A stretch of 64,000 bases of DNA from Pseudomonas sp. CFII64 (GCF_000416235.1 NZ_ATLO01000027.1:1-64000), one strand, 5' to 3'; positions 8,510-18,672 are shown, counted from the stretch's first letter. Notes: generated from the sequence alone by a model not told the origin. A program made the numbers and translations.

Positions 8510-10186
8510 TCAGGCTACCAGTCGGTGGCAGAAGAACACCACCAGTGCACCTGCAATCAGCGTGACATAAGGCAGTACGCCTGCGCGTTTGACGCCTGCG
8601 TCGGCCTGCAGATGCAGGTCGGTCAGCATCGCTTGGGGAAACGTCCCTTTATCCTGCAGATAGTGGCGGAAACAGAAGACGGGAATGATCAGCACCGCGA
8701 GGATCAGCCCGGTCACCAGTGTACCGGCGCCCCAGATGTCGGCGCCCAGGCCCATGCAGGCCAGATTGACGAAACTCAGCACGCCACCGGCCGCCAGTAG
8801 CAGCGTCGGTGCCTTGTAGGGGCGAACCCAGTCCGGGCGGTCCAGGCGATGAATCCAGCCGGCGTTGAGGTTCAAAAAGTTGAAGATGATGTAACTGACG
8901 TTGGAGGCGGCCAACACGAACACGTAGTCAGACATCAGCAGCAACAGCAGGTTGAACGACAAGTCAGTCCACATGGCGGCCGTGGGTGCGCCGTGCTCAT
9001 TGGTGCGGCCCAGGTATTTGGGCAGCCAGCCGTCCACTGAAGCCTGATACAGGGTGCGCGATGAACCGGACATCGACGTCATGATCGCCAGCAGCGTGGC
9101 GAGAATCAGCATGATCAGCACGATATTGGCCACGACTTTGCCGCCGCCGATGCTGTCCGCCATCGCCTGGCCGACACCCATGCCGCTGTAGATGCCGGGG
9201 GAGAGCAGGCCGCTGTAGACCGCCGGGGTCACGATTGCACCGGTGGCGTCGAGCACTGCGGGTGTGACCAGCTCACCCAGACCGAGACTGCCCTGGAAGG
9301 CCAGCGGGACGAGGGTAAACACGACAATGCAGAGCAGACCGGAATAAAAAATCGCCTTGAACGTGTCACGCTTGGGGTCTTTGAATTCCCGGGTGTAGCA
9401 CACCGCGGTTTCGAAGCCGTAAGTCGACCACGCGGCAATGAACAGGCCTCCGGCCATCAACGACCAGCCGGAGATATCCCAGGTGCCGTCGATGACTTGT
9501 CCGGCCGCGTCGCGAGCCAGGGGATAAAGTGGCAGGAAGTTGGCCTGGGTGGCATCCCCGGTCAGCAGCGGCACCACACCGACCAATAACAGCGGGATCA
9601 GTGAGGTGATGCCCAGCACCAGAGTCAGCCGCGCCGAGCGCAGAATGCCGCCGTGCTGGACCGCGAACACGCCCAGCAGGATCAGCAGGCCAATGGCGAA
9701 GGTTGCGTTGATTCGCAGTGACAGCCCGCTCTTGATCCAGCCCAGATCCAGCAGCGTCAATTGCCAGGTGTTGATCAATGCGTCGGCGGGGAACAGTGCG
9801 GTGAGGATATAACCGGCTGCCAGTCCGGAGCCAATGGATAACACCGGGGACCAGGCCAGCCAGTTGCACCACACCGAAACCGGAGCGATCAACTTGCTGT
9901 AACGCACCCACGCGATGGCGCCATACACCGATGCACCTCCGGATTTGTGTGGAAACAGACCGGCGATCTCGGCGTAAGTGAAGGCCTGTATAAAACCGAA
10001 CAGGATTGAAACGATCCAGACGATCCACGCGGGTTTGCCGACCGTGGCGGCAATCGCACCGATGGAAAACAGCACCAGTGCAGGCACGCCACTGGCCACC
10101 CAGAAAGCCCCACGCCAATCGATCTTGCGGTGCAGGCCGACCGAAGGCGCGGCCTGCGGTACGGTCTCGAACGTAGTCGCTTGCAT
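8510..10186 (-). CDS. APC-superfamily amino acid/amine permease
   Basis: The 558-residue integral membrane protein has 12 or more hydrophobic segments. It opens with [22 protein letters not shown] and continues into [28 protein letters not shown], the conserved first part of APC permeases. The start is set at the ATG at 10186; the open frame extends upstream but that part reads into the tdm 3' end and is not permease-like. It lies 73 bp after tdm and 85 bp before folD in the same operon, so it probably imports a substrate of this pathway, such as a quaternary or methylated amine. The substrate cannot be read from sequence. Confidence 0.85.
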   Translation of the reverse strand: MQATTFETVPQAAPSVGLHRKIDWRGAFWVASGVPALVLFSIGAIAATVGKPAWIVWIVSILFGFIQAFTYAEIAGLFPHKSGGASVYGAIAWVRYSKLIAPVSVWCNWLAWSPVLSIGSGLAAGYILTALFPADALINTWQLTLLDLGWIKSGLSLRINATFAIGLLILLGVFAVQHGGILRSARLTLVLGITSLIPLLLVGVVPLLTGDATQANFLPLYPLARDAAGQVIDGTWDISGWSLMAGGLFIAAWSTYGFETAVCYTREFKDPKRDTFKAIFYSGLLCIVVFTLVPLAFQGSLGLGELVTPAVLDATGAIVTPAVYSGLLSPGIYSGMGVGQAMADSIGGGKVVANIVLIMLILATLLAIMTSMSGSSRTLYQASVDGWLPKYLGRTNEHGAPTAAMWTDLSFNLLLLLMSDYVFVLAASNVSYIIFNFLNLNAGWIHRLDRPDWVRPYKAPTLLLAAGGVLSFVNLACMGLGADIWGAGTLVTGLILAVLIIPVFCFRHYLQDKGTFPQAMLTDLHLQADAGVKRAGVLPYVTLIAGALVVFFCHRLVA

Positions 10187-10259
10187 CTTTGTATTCCCAT
10201 GTCTGAGTAGAGTTATCGTGGGGCAGTCAAAGTGTTTGGCGCACTTGCTCGTTTGCCGA

Positions 10260-12602
10260 TCAGCTCCGTACCCGGCCCTTGTCCGGGTCGTAGAAAATCG
10301 GTGCCGTGACCCTGGCGCTGATGCGCTTCTGCAGGCCATCGATTTTGCCAACTTCAAGTTCTGTGCCGATCTCGGCGCAGGCCACGTCGATGCGACACAG
10401 CGCGATATTGCTGGCCAGCAAGGGCGAGCGGCAGGCACTGGTCACGACACCGACCCGGGCTCGACCGCTGTACACCGTGTCACCATGCTGAGCCCCTTCG
10501 TTTCCGCTCAATTGCAGCCCCACCAGCTTGTGAGCCGGATGGGTGCTGCGCCGGATCAGCGCGTCGCGGCCAATGAAGTCGTCAGTCTTGCTCTTGAGGG
10601 GCACGCTGAAACCGATGCCCGCCTCGAATGGATCGGTCTGGTCGGTGAACTCATAGCCCGCGAAGATCAGTCCGGCTTCGATTCGCAGCATATCCAGCGC
10701 TTCCAGACCCAACGGGACGATGCCCAGGGGCTGGCCCAGTTGCCAGATGCGATCCCAGACCTGTCCGGCATCCTGTGGCTGGCACCAGACTTCATAACCC
10801 AGCTCGCCGGTGTAGCCCGTGCGGGAGATCATCAGCGGGCAGCCGTCGTAACCGTCCAGGCGACCCACCAGAAAGCGAAACCAGCCCAGTGTGTCCACGC
10901 CGGGTTGAGTGGACGGCGTCCAGATCATCTGGCTGAGCAGTTCGCGGCTGAGTGGGCCTTGTACCGACAGGTTGTGAATCTGATCGCTGGCCGACTTGAT
11001 CCACACTTTCATGCCCAGCTTTTGTGCCTGTTCGCGCAACCAGACACCGGCGTAATCCTCACCGCAGATCCAGCGGAAGTTATCCGGCCCCAGACGCAGC
11101 AGGGTGCCGTCATCAAGCATGCCGCCATGCTCATGGCACATGGCCGAATACACCACTTGACCGATTGCCAGACGCCGGATATCCCGCGTCAGGCAATACT
11201 GCAACAGGGCTTCGGCGTCCGGACCCAGGATTTCGAATTTGCGCAGGGCAGTCAGGTCCATGACCGCCACCCGTTCCCGGCAACCGATGTATTCGTCGAT
11301 GGCGCCGAATCCGTCATAGCGCAACGGTAACCACCAGTTGCGGTAATCGACGAAGCTGCCCGTCAGGGCCTTGGTGCGCGAGTGAAATCCCGATTCCCGA
11401 GTGAGAACCGGATCGGCGTCGGCAGTGGTTCGAGTGCTCATGGCGATGGAAAAGTGCTCCTTTTCGCTGTAGATGCGGATATGGATATCGGTCGGGTTCC
11501 AGCCATTGGCCGGATCAATGTCATCCGGGCAGGAAGAACTGCCGCAGACCAGATCGTTCATGGCGCGCAGCAACACATAGTCGCCGGGGCGCGACCACGG
11601 CTCGTCCAGGGTCATGTGCTGGTGCGCGTCAATGCCGGTATTGAAGAAAAAATTGATGGCTGGCCAGCCAGTGCGTGGCTGTATGCCAAAAGGCGTCAGG
11701 GTCCGGCTCAGGTTGTCACTGCAGTTGGCGTGCCCGAAGTAGCCATGGGTTTCGTAGTAGCGCGCGGCGCAGGCCAGCGCGAAGGAATCATGTCGGCCAA
11801 CGGTATCGCGCACCACTTCCAGCATCGGCTGCATCCGACGGTCGAAGAATTTTCCGAACAGGCCCGGTGCCGGATAAGCGCTGCCATTCAGGGTGCGGGT
11901 TACGGTCTGGTCCAGATCCAGCTCCAGGCCCCGGTCCAGTGCACGTCGATCAAAAGCAACAAAGTCCGAGCACTGGCGACCGGCAACGTCCAGCACCTGG
12001 ATATATTGGCCTTTGGCAACGCTGTAGCCCTTGGCTGTTCCGGCCTCAATAGTGAACTCGTCGATCAGCTCGCCCAGCGGTTCCGGCAAGGCCGGCAGCA
12101 GAATAGGTGATGCAGCGGCGCGTTCAACCAGCAGACGCAGTTCGCTGGGGCGGTATTGCTGATCCACGGGGGTCGGCCCGTCTTGTGCGCCTACGATGAT
12201 CAGCAGAGGCTCATCGGCGACAAAGTCACGATGGTGCCCGGCGGGCGCTTCATCGCCCCACAACAAGGTCGCGCCCGGCAACTGGCGCCAGTCCAGGCCG
12301 CGCTTGTGCAAGGCCTGGTCGATGCGCCGCGCTTGCAATGTTCCGCTCGCCAGACGTTCATTGATAAAGCGGCAGGCCGGTGACTGGCTCAAACCCCAGG
12401 CGCCCAGCGCGTTGCGTCCGCTGGCCTGAATGACCAGCATCTGGCAGGTTTGCCGCCCTTCGATATCGATCACCTGCAGGCGGTCGCCAGGGTAAAGCTC
12501 GATCAGTGTCAGCCCGCCCACAGCGACGCGATAACGTTCGGTTCGCGGCGCGCGGGCAAACAGACCGGGTTCCCGGGGGCGGGAAACGCGAGGAGCATTC
12601 AT
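10260..12602 (-). CDS. tdm: Tdm: trimethylamine N-oxide demethylase (DUF1989 + GcvT-like)
   Basis: The 780-residue two-part protein has a DUF1989 (urea-carboxylase-associated) region over about residues 170-370, with the metal-binding-type stretch GYFGHANCSDNLS and CGSSSCPDDIDP. Its C-terminal GcvT/aminomethyltransferase part is about residues 385-775, with GFHSRTKAL, MDLTALRKFEILGPDAEALLQ and SRTGYTGELGYEVW. This fusion and length are those of known TMAO demethylases, which split TMAO to dimethylamine and formaldehyde, the latter captured on THF. The ATG at 12602 is preceded by GGAG; a TTG at 12620 overlaps the tmm stop. Tight coupling to tmm supports the assignment. Confidence 0.88.
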   Translation of the reverse strand: MNAPRVSRPREPGLFARAPRTERYRVAVGGLTLIELYPGDRLQVIDIEGRQTCQMLVIQASGRNALGAWGLSQSPACRFINERLASGTLQARRIDQALHKRGLDWRQLPGATLLWGDEAPAGHHRDFVADEPLLIIVGAQDGPTPVDQQYRPSELRLLVERAAASPILLPALPEPLGELIDEFTIEAGTAKGYSVAKGQYIQVLDVAGRQCSDFVAFDRRALDRGLELDLDQTVTRTLNGSAYPAPGLFGKFFDRRMQPMLEVVRDTVGRHDSFALACAARYYETHGYFGHANCSDNLSRTLTPFGIQPRTGWPAINFFFNTGIDAHQHMTLDEPWSRPGDYVLLRAMNDLVCGSSSCPDDIDPANGWNPTDIHIRIYSEKEHFSIAMSTRTTADADPVLTRESGFHSRTKALTGSFVDYRNWWLPLRYDGFGAIDEYIGCRERVAVMDLTALRKFEILGPDAEALLQYCLTRDIRRLAIGQVVYSAMCHEHGGMLDDGTLLRLGPDNFRWICGEDYAGVWLREQAQKLGMKVWIKSASDQIHNLSVQGPLSRELLSQMIWTPSTQPGVDTLGWFRFLVGRLDGYDGCPLMISRTGYTGELGYEVWCQPQDAGQVWDRIWQLGQPLGIVPLGLEALDMLRIEAGLIFAGYEFTDQTDPFEAGIGFSVPLKSKTDDFIGRDALIRRSTHPAHKLVGLQLSGNEGAQHGDTVYSGRARVGVVTSACRSPLLASNIALCRIDVACAEIGTELEVGKIDGLQKRISARVTAPIFYDPDKGRVRS

Positions 12603-12616
12603 GTTCACGCTCCGCG

Positions 12617-13984
12617 TCAACCGACCGACTTGATAGAGGAAGCCGGCTCACCCAGATACGCCGCCATGGAGTCGTCCAAGGCTTGCAGCCAGGGCGTGTG
12701 ATGGGGCGGTGACTGAGTGCCGGTCATCAATGAACGGTAGGACTTGTCGCGGTAGCCCATGATGTCTGCGGCCTTGTCATGCTTCCAGTGCAGAAAGGTC
12801 TCGTTGACGGCCGGGATATCGAAGTCGGGGTAGTCCGTGGCATTGACCAGCTGCTGGATGTACGCGCCCTGGTATTCAAACATCTGCTGGTTGGTTTCCA
12901 GCAGCTGTTCCTGCTCATACCATTGCTGGCTGTCCGCCAACATGTCGGCGTGGGAAGGCAGTGCAATACGCCCCAGGATCACATCACGGGCATACCAGGC
13001 CTGGGCGTCGAACATATTGAACGAGTACCACTGGTCCTGCATGCCGAGGTAGATCAGGCGCGGGTTCGCTTCCCAGAACACGCCCTTGTACAGATTCCGT
13101 GGCCAAAGACGGTTATCGGTCTTGAGGTTCAATTCGTCAGGCAGGAACGGGAAGTGATGCTTGTAGCCGGTGCACAGGATAACGGCATCAATGTGCTTGC
13201 TGGTGCCGTCGATAAACCAGGCACGGTTGTTTTCCAGGCGGTGCAGCAGCGGTTTTTCTTCCCAGTTGCTCGGCCATTGGTAGCCCATGGGCGCACTGCG
13301 GTAGCAACTGGTGATACTGCGCGCACCATATTTGTAGCACTGGGAGCCGATGTCCTCGGCCGAATAGCTGCTACCGACAATCAACAGGTCCTTGTCCTTG
13401 AACTCCAGCGCCTCTCGAAAATCATGGGCGTGGAGAATCCGTCCGGCGAATTGCTCGAAGCCCTGAAAGTGAGGGACTTTCGGCGTCGAGAAATGCCCAC
13501 AGGCATTGATGACGAAATCGAACTCCTCACTGCTGGTGATATCACGGGTGTAGTCATGGGCGCTGACGGTGAAACGTTGTGTGTCTTCGTCGAAGCTGAC
13601 CTGACGCACGACGTGATTGAAGCGGATGTAGTCGCGTACACCGGCTTTCTCCACGCGCCCCTTGATGTAATCCCACAGCACTTCCCGAGGTGGGTAAGAG
13701 CCGATGGGCCGGCCGAAGTGCTCTTCAAAGGTGTAGTCGGCGAACTCCAGGCACTCTTTCGGGCCGTTGGACCACAGGTAGCGGTACATGCTGCCGTGCA
13801 CCGGCTCGCCGTTTTCATCCAGGCCGGTGCGCCAGGTGTAATTCCACATGCCGCCCCAGTCCTGCTGCTTTTCGTAGCAGACCAGTTCCGGGATCACCAC
13901 GCCCTTGTCACGGGCTGATTGAAACGCTCGAAGTTGTGCCATGCCGCAAGGGCCGGCGCCGATGATTGCCACGCGTAGGGTCAT
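12617..13984 (-). CDS. tmm: Tmm: trimethylamine monooxygenase (flavin-containing monooxygenase)
   Basis: The 455-residue protein has the FAD loop GAGPCG at 9-14, the FMO signature [11 protein letters not shown] at 179-189, the NADPH loop [10 protein letters not shown] at 204-213 and LCTGY at 270-274. These features and the length match bacterial Tmm enzymes, which oxidise trimethylamine to TMAO with NADPH and O2. GAGG lies 7 bases ahead of the ATG. It sits between purU and tdm, so its product goes straight to the next enzyme. A generic FMO remains possible, but the flanking tdm makes Tmm the best reading. Confidence 0.88.
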   Translation of the reverse strand: MTLRVAIIGAGPCGMAQLRAFQSARDKGVVIPELVCYEKQQDWGGMWNYTWRTGLDENGEPVHGSMYRYLWSNGPKECLEFADYTFEEHFGRPIGSYPPREVLWDYIKGRVEKAGVRDYIRFNHVVRQVSFDEDTQRFTVSAHDYTRDITSSEEFDFVINACGHFSTPKVPHFQGFEQFAGRILHAHDFREALEFKDKDLLIVGSSYSAEDIGSQCYKYGARSITSCYRSAPMGYQWPSNWEEKPLLHRLENNRAWFIDGTSKHIDAVILCTGYKHHFPFLPDELNLKTDNRLWPRNLYKGVFWEANPRLIYLGMQDQWYSFNMFDAQAWYARDVILGRIALPSHADMLADSQQWYEQEQLLETNQQMFEYQGAYIQQLVNATDYPDFDIPAVNETFLHWKHDKAADIMGYRDKSYRSLMTGTQSPPHHTPWLQALDDSMAAYLGEPASSIKSVG

Positions 13985-14015
13985 GGTCGTGCCTCGTAAT
14001 GTTCGAAGGGAGCGC

Positions 14016-14882
14016 TTAGCGGAAGATCACTGTCTTGTCCCGGTTGATGAAAACCCGGTGTTCCAGGTGATATTTCAGCGCCTTGGAAAGCGCCACGGTT
14101 TCGGTGTCCCGGCCGATGGCCACCAGCGAATCCGGCAGATGGGTATGGTCGACTCGCTGGATTTCCTGCTCGATGATCGGACCTTCGTCCAGGTCGCTGG
14201 TGACGTAGTGGGCGGTGGCACCGATCAGCTTCACGCCGCGGTCATAGGCCTGGTGATAGGGCTTGGCGCCTTTGAAGCCGGGAAGGAACGAGTGATGGAT
14301 ATTGATGGCACGCCCTGACAGCTGTTTGCACAGATCGTCGGACAGAATCTGCATGTAGCGCGCCAGCACCACCAGATCGGTCTGGGTGTCCTGAACGATG
14401 CGCATCAGTTCCGCTTCCTGGCTGGTCTTGGTGTCTTTGGTCACTGGCAGATAAATGAAGCGGATGCCCTCACGCTCGGCCATGGCTCGCAAATCAAGGT
14501 GGTTGGAGACCACCGCCGTAATCTGCATATCCATTTCGCCTTTGCGGTGGCGATACAGCAGGTCGGTGAGGCAATGGTCGAACTTGCTGACCATCAACAG
14601 CACGCGAGTGGGCTGGCGGGTGCAGAACAACTTCCATTGCATATCGAAGCCGCCGGCCAGGCTGCTTAATTGCCGTTTCAGCGCGTCGATGTCGGCGACC
14701 GCCTGCTTGTTGAACCGAAACACCGCACGCATGAAAAACTGCCCGGTGAATTCATCGTCGAACTGCGCCAGCTCGCTGATGTAGCACTCCTGGTCGGCCA
14801 GGCACGAGGTGATCGCCGCGACGATCCCGGAGGCGGCCGGACAATTGATCTTGAGGATGTAATGTTCGTCTGGGGTACTCAT
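14016..14882 (-). CDS. purU: PurU: formyltetrahydrofolate deformylase
   Basis: The 288-residue protein has an N-terminal ACT domain (about 5-85, [20 protein letters not shown]) and a C-terminal formyltransferase-fold domain with [48 protein letters not shown], giving the Asn-His-Asp catalytic set. The start follows AGGAG with 7-base spacing. PurU hydrolyses 10-formyl-THF to formate and THF. In this operon it would regenerate THF after FolD, so that demethylation can continue. It is commonly found with sarcosine/dimethylglycine catabolic genes. The gap to tmm is 31 bp. Confidence 0.93.
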   Translation of the reverse strand: MSTPDEHYILKINCPAASGIVAAITSCLADQECYISELAQFDDEFTGQFFMRAVFRFNKQAVADIDALKRQLSSLAGGFDMQWKLFCTRQPTRVLLMVSKFDHCLTDLLYRHRKGEMDMQITAVVSNHLDLRAMAEREGIRFIYLPVTKDTKTSQEAELMRIVQDTQTDLVVLARYMQILSDDLCKQLSGRAINIHHSFLPGFKGAKPYHQAYDRGVKLIGATAHYVTSDLDEGPIIEQEIQRVDHTHLPDSLVAIGRDTETVALSKALKYHLEHRVFINRDKTVIFR

Positions 14883-14914
14883 GGAGCTGCTCCTGTGCAA
14901 ATCGGCGGACCTGA

Positions 14915-16045
14915 TCAGCCTTTGGCCGTGCGTTTGGTTTTCTGCGGGTCGTCAAAGGGCAGGGCGTGGGTCAGCGCACCGGTCTGCTGGCTGCCGCGCA
15001 GTTCCAGGGCGACGCCGGGGACGGAACAGGCAACGCTCATCCGGGCAATCGCCATGGAGCGTTTGGTCAAGCGCGAGTACATGCCGCAGGTCACCACGCC
15101 GACCTGTTTGCCCTCATGCCAGAGGGTGTCGCCCGCTTCGGCGGCCCGCACGCCGTCGAGCAATACGCCGGCGATCCTGAATCGCTCCTTGCCACGCAGT
15201 CGCCGGTGTTCTTCGGCGCCGCGAAATTCGAGCTTTTCTGGGGAGACGGTGAAGTCCAGGCCCATTTCCCACAGCGTGTCGCCCGCTTTCTGGTCGGCAA
15301 AGGGGTACATCTGGGAGTTGTCGTAAGGGAAGAACATCAGCGAGCTTTCAACGCGCAGCCAGTCAAGGGCCGTGAACGCGCAAGCAATGATGCCCATGCC
15401 TGTCCCTTCTTGAAGAATCCGGTCCCAGATGGCCGGAGCATCGGCGGCCTTGCAGAAAATTTCGTAACCGCGTTCGCCGGTGTAGCCGGTTCGGGAGATC
15501 ATCACTGGCCGGTCAAAGAGCCGGGTCTGCATGTGGTGGAAATAGGGCAGCTGGCGAATGCCGGGTACGTGCTCGGCCAGAAAGTCCACGGCCAGCGGAC
15601 CTTGCAGTGACAAGTCGTGCAGGTCATCGTCGAACAGGATCGCTACCTGACGGCCCTGGGCCGAGCGCACCAGCATCTCGTGCCCGGTGCCTGCGCCGTG
15701 AACCACCATGAAGGCATTGGGGCCAGTGCGATAAACGATGCAGTCATCGACGAACTTGCCTTCCTCGTCGAGCATCGAGGCATATACGGATTTGCCGGGG
15801 TACAGCTTGCTGATGTCCCGGGTGGTCGCCCATTGCAACAGGCTTTCGGCGTGGGGGCCGACGTAGTGGACTTTTTTGAGGCCCGAAACATCCATCAGCC
15901 CGGCGCGGGTGCGAATCGCTTCATGGTGGTCGGCCAGGTCAGAGTCGTACGTCCAGGCGGTGCCCATGCCGTTCCAGTCTTCAAGGTTGGAGCCCAGTGC
16001 GCGATGCCGGTCAGCGAGTGCAGAAATGCGCCATGAATTGGCCAT
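14915..16045 (-). CDS. GcvT-like aminomethyltransferase; probable THF-binding subunit of oxidative N-demethylase
   Basis: The 376-residue GcvT-family protein has RTRAGLMDVSGLKKVHYVGPHAESLLQWATTRDISKL, then SRTGYTGERGYEIF and a C-terminal half with MGLDFTVSPEKLEFRG. GcvT proteins bind THF and pass a one-carbon group to methylene-THF. Four-subunit haem-dependent oxidative N-demethylases include such a delta subunit (DmmD in some naming). It lies directly behind the DUF3445 haem subunit (36 bp), so capture of formaldehyde from dimethylamine is the likely role. A free-standing glycine-cleavage T protein is unlikely because gcvP and gcvH are absent. Confidence 0.82.
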   Translation of the reverse strand: MANSWRISALADRHRALGSNLEDWNGMGTAWTYDSDLADHHEAIRTRAGLMDVSGLKKVHYVGPHAESLLQWATTRDISKLYPGKSVYASMLDEEGKFVDDCIVYRTGPNAFMVVHGAGTGHEMLVRSAQGRQVAILFDDDLHDLSLQGPLAVDFLAEHVPGIRQLPYFHHMQTRLFDRPVMISRTGYTGERGYEIFCKAADAPAIWDRILQEGTGMGIIACAFTALDWLRVESSLMFFPYDNSQMYPFADQKAGDTLWEMGLDFTVSPEKLEFRGAEEHRRLRGKERFRIAGVLLDGVRAAEAGDTLWHEGKQVGVVTCGMYSRLTKRSMAIARMSVACSVPGVALELRGSQQTGALTHALPFDDPQKTKRTAKG

Positions 16046-16081
16046 AAATATGTCCTTGTCGAGAAAACAGGGGTTGTTAAA

Positions 16082-17098
16082 TCAGGCTTGGGGATCAAAG
16101 CGGCTCAGCCACTGGACCAGCGTCTGTCGGTAACGGGTCATGCCTTTGTAGTCCGCGATGGGATCGGGCAGATCACGCAGGACGCGATGCAGTCGGCAAC
16201 CCCAGCCCGGTTGCGTGACCAGTTCGTCCATGCTGATCAAATAGGTACGAATGCTGAACATCAGGCCGTTGCTGCGCGGCAGGCGCGCCATGAACTGCAA
16301 TTCGACCCGCAGATGCACCCGCTGCCCGACGTTATCCGGCGTCACGGTGCCGCGATCAGAGCCCCATTCGTGAAAGGTTTCCGGGGATGAATCCAGGCGT
16401 GGATTGATGGTCAGTGTCCAGTTCAGTCGCCGCACAGGCTGGCCTGTCTGCATGGCGAGCAAATACTTCAAGGCTCGGTCGAAGACGCCCATCTGATTGG
16501 CCATGGGCACGGGCGTGTGCCATTGCTTGAAACTCATGCCCGCATCGAACGCCAGGGACCAGTCGGCGGGGCTGGTCACCATGCCGGCATCCATGAACAA
16601 GTCGTTATCGCGCTGATCCAGCAGGGCGAAATCCCCCTGGACCTGCCGGGTGATGAACTCCAGCGGCTCGCAAGGCAACGTCGAGGCATCGCCGAAAATG
16701 AAGCGTTGATCGATGTTCAACGCCTTGTTGCGCCAATGCCAGTGTTGACCGTTCTGATCCAGCTCGAACCACTGGGGGTAATCCCGGGAAAGGTTCTCCA
16801 TCAGCATTTGCAGGGCGTCCCACGCGGCGGGCTGCATGTGCGGCATGACCAGATATCGGCCCGGGTCCTTGTCCAGCACCAACGCTCGTTCGGCCATTTC
16901 CGAGAGGTAATGTTCGTCGATGTCGAACCAGTGTTCGTAAATGGAGCCGGGGTCTTTCGAGTTGGCCGGCTCGATATTCACGGAATACAGGTAGCTGTCT
17001 TCGTTGAACGGGAAAGGGAAGCGCTGGATAGCCTTGGGACTGTTGCGAAAGCTGAAGTTTTCGCGGTAGGTCTCTTTAGGGCTGAACTGAATGGACAT
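16082..17098 (-). CDS. DUF3445 haem-dependent oxidative N-demethylase, alpha subunit
   Basis: The protein has 338 residues from the ATG at 17098, which follows AGGAG; upstream in-frame sequence comes from the previous gene and is excluded. It matches the DUF3445 family by the repeated aromatic-rich segments, for example PFPFNEDSYLYSVN, MPHMQPAAWDALQMLMENLS, NQMGVFDRALKYLLAMQTG and FSIRTYLISMDEL. Known members hold haem in a PAS-like fold and oxidatively demethylate dimethylamine. It is placed between the reductase and the GcvT-like subunit. I did not assign the haem ligand. No signal peptide or membrane segment is seen. Confidence 0.82.
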   Translation of the reverse strand: MSIQFSPKETYRENFSFRNSPKAIQRFPFPFNEDSYLYSVNIEPANSKDPGSIYEHWFDIDEHYLSEMAERALVLDKDPGRYLVMPHMQPAAWDALQMLMENLSRDYPQWFELDQNGQHWHWRNKALNIDQRFIFGDASTLPCEPLEFITRQVQGDFALLDQRDNDLFMDAGMVTSPADWSLAFDAGMSFKQWHTPVPMANQMGVFDRALKYLLAMQTGQPVRRLNWTLTINPRLDSSPETFHEWGSDRGTVTPDNVGQRVHLRVELQFMARLPRSNGLMFSIRTYLISMDELVTQPGWGCRLHRVLRDLPDPIADYKGMTRYRQTLVQWLSRFDPQA

Positions 17099-17126
17099 GA
17101 TGTTGACTCCTGAAAGATCCGGAAAA

Positions 17127-18062
17127 CTAAAGATCCAGCGCAACGCAAGGCCCGTAGCCTCGGGAAACACAAGGCATGAGGAATTCGGCCTGTTCGGCGG
17201 CATTGAGAAAATTGTCCCGATGTTCGATTTCGCCGCCTAGATGGCGGGTTACGCAGTGGCCGCAGACACCGCCGCGACACAGGTTCGGCACCGGCACACC
17301 AGCGTCTTCAAGGGCTTCGAGCAGGCTTTGATCGGCACCGACCTGGAGGCGCCTGCCGCTGCGAGTCAGTTCCAGTTCCAGTGGCTGGCCGGGTTGTGGA
17401 GCGCTGAAGGCTTCGCAATGCAGGCGACTGGCCGGCCAGCCCTGCGCCCTGGCCTGCTCCTGGACAGCGTTGAGCAGCGATTGCGGGCCACAGGTGTAGA
17501 CATGGCTGCCCAGGGAACGATTGCTGAAAATCGCCTTCGGATCGAAATCCTTGCTGGTTTCGTAGCCGTGCAACCGTGAGCCAAGACGGGTTCGCAGTTG
17601 ATCGAGATAAGCGTCGGTCAGGCCTGGGCGATACAGGTAATGCAGCTCGAAGTTCGCCTGACGTTGCTCCAGAGTCTGGATGTACGCCATGAACGGCGTA
17701 ATACCGATGCCCCCGGCAATCAGAATGTGCAACTGGCCGGTGGAGTGCAGGGCGAACAGGTTGGCGGGCGCAGAAATGGTCAGGGTGTCGCCCACTTTTA
17801 CCCTGTCGTGCAGATAACGGGAACCGCCTCGGGAGCGCTCCTGCAAGCGCACGGCGATCCGATAGTGATCGTTGTTGGCCGGATCGCTCGTCAGCGAATA
17901 GGCATTGCGCAGGTTTCGCTCGCCGATGGGCAAATGCACCTGCACGTGGCTGCCGGGCGAGAATCCGGGCAGGTTTCCCCCGCAGGGAGCCAGGGTGAAT
18001 TCGCGCACGATGGGCGTGAGCATCCGTGCTGCACTGACCTGCACTTGCAGACCGACGCTCAT
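17127..18062 (-). CDS. FMN/2Fe-2S oxidoreductase subunit of dimethylamine monooxygenase (PDR/VanB family)
   Basis: The 311-residue protein has a flavin domain with RNAYSLTSDP (RxYS motif, about 50-59), an NAD(P) domain (HILIAGGIGITPFMAYI, then VYTCGPQSLLNAVQ), and a plant-type ferredoxin domain at the C-terminus with CRGGVCGHC and a fourth cysteine in MPCVSRG. This order is that of phthalate-dioxygenase and vanillate-demethylase reductases. It passes electrons from NAD(P)H to an oxygenase, here most probably the DUF3445 haem protein. Its ATG overlaps the dmmA stop by 4 bp (ATGA), a sign of coupled translation. Confidence 0.88.
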   Translation of the reverse strand: MSVGLQVQVSAARMLTPIVREFTLAPCGGNLPGFSPGSHVQVHLPIGERNLRNAYSLTSDPANNDHYRIAVRLQERSRGGSRYLHDRVKVGDTLTISAPANLFALHSTGQLHILIAGGIGITPFMAYIQTLEQRQANFELHYLYRPGLTDAYLDQLRTRLGSRLHGYETSKDFDPKAIFSNRSLGSHVYTCGPQSLLNAVQEQARAQGWPASRLHCEAFSAPQPGQPLELELTRSGRRLQVGADQSLLEALEDAGVPVPNLCRGGVCGHCVTRHLGGEIEHRDNFLNAAEQAEFLMPCVSRGYGPCVALDL

Positions 18063-18577
18063 GACCGCGACTTCCCGTAGGGGGCATCGGCATCCATGCA
18101 GACACCCAGATAAGCGCCCAGGCGTCGTGAAAAATGCTCACGTATTTCCAGCAGAACATCGCAGCCCCGACATTGCAGCGAAGCGGCGGCATCACCAGGC
18201 TGAGTCAGCCCGCAATGCACGCAGTAGACGGAGCGAGCGCCAGACACCGAGCACAGCGTCATTTCGATCTCGTCGTCTTGCAGCCCGGCATCCCGCGCCT
18301 GACTGTGGACATGCCAGATAAATGCTTCGTCGCCCATGATGTACAGATGACTGCCGACCCTGGCGGCGGCGAGCCACTGGCGCAGATCCTCCGGGAAACC
18401 GTCGCCCTGAGCATAAAGAATGCGCCACTGCCCCAACCGGCTGACAAAGGGCGCGCAAGCTTCGGCCGATTGAGTGACCGCCAGACAATATGTCACCGCT
18501 GCCAATGGCTGCGGTTCGCCGTAGCGGGGAAGGCTGTTATGAAGCCGGTGGTCGTCGATGCACTGTCTGTCGAGCAT
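18059..18577 (-). CDS. dmmA: DmmA-type subunit of dimethylamine monooxygenase
   Basis: The 172-residue protein ends in a zinc-ribbon-like region with CVHCGL and CRGCDVLLEIREHFSRRLGAYLGV, the pattern of DmmA-family C-termini found in oxidative N-demethylase operons. The N-terminal part resembles an NAD-domain remnant (SHLYIMGDEAFIWHVHSQARDAG). It is the first gene of the nine-gene operon. Its ATG follows AAGGAT. The exact role is not settled; assembly or electron transfer within the demethylase complex is likely. Subunit letters differ between publications, so the symbol follows the family name only. Confidence 0.75.
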   Translation of the reverse strand: MLDRQCIDDHRLHNSLPRYGEPQPLAAVTYCLAVTQSAEACAPFVSRLGQWRILYAQGDGFPEDLRQWLAAARVGSHLYIMGDEAFIWHVHSQARDAGLQDDEIEMTLCSVSGARSVYCVHCGLTQPGDAAASLQCRGCDVLLEIREHFSRRLGAYLGVCMDADAPYGKSRS

Positions 18578-18655
18578 GGGTTTTCATCCTTGCTGAGCGT
18601 ATGGCGGCGGGCAGGCATGAATGACTGAGCCTGGCGGTCCGCAATGTTTTCTGAC

Positions 18656-18672
18656 AGGCAAGATAGTTTCCC
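18656..18672. promoter_or_regulatory. Imperfect copy of the GGGAAA-N5-TTTCCC operator ahead of the dmm operon
   Basis: AGGCAAGATAGTTTCCC keeps one perfect arm (TTTCCC) and the 5-bp spacer of the two sites at 1044 and 1140, with AGGCAA as the other arm. It lies 79 bp upstream of dmmA and 131 bp upstream of the divergent kinase gene. It could tie both operons to the XRE-cupin regulator. Confidence 0.4.

Noticed and set aside
8510..10438. 642-codon reading of the APC permease
   Set aside because: The first 84 codons run through the intergenic region and the tdm 3' end and are not hydrophobic or permease-like. ATG 10186 is the sensible start.
14915..16045. Glycine-cleavage T protein (gcvT) proper
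   Set aside because: No gcvH or gcvP is nearby, and it is embedded between the oxidative demethylase subunit and purU.
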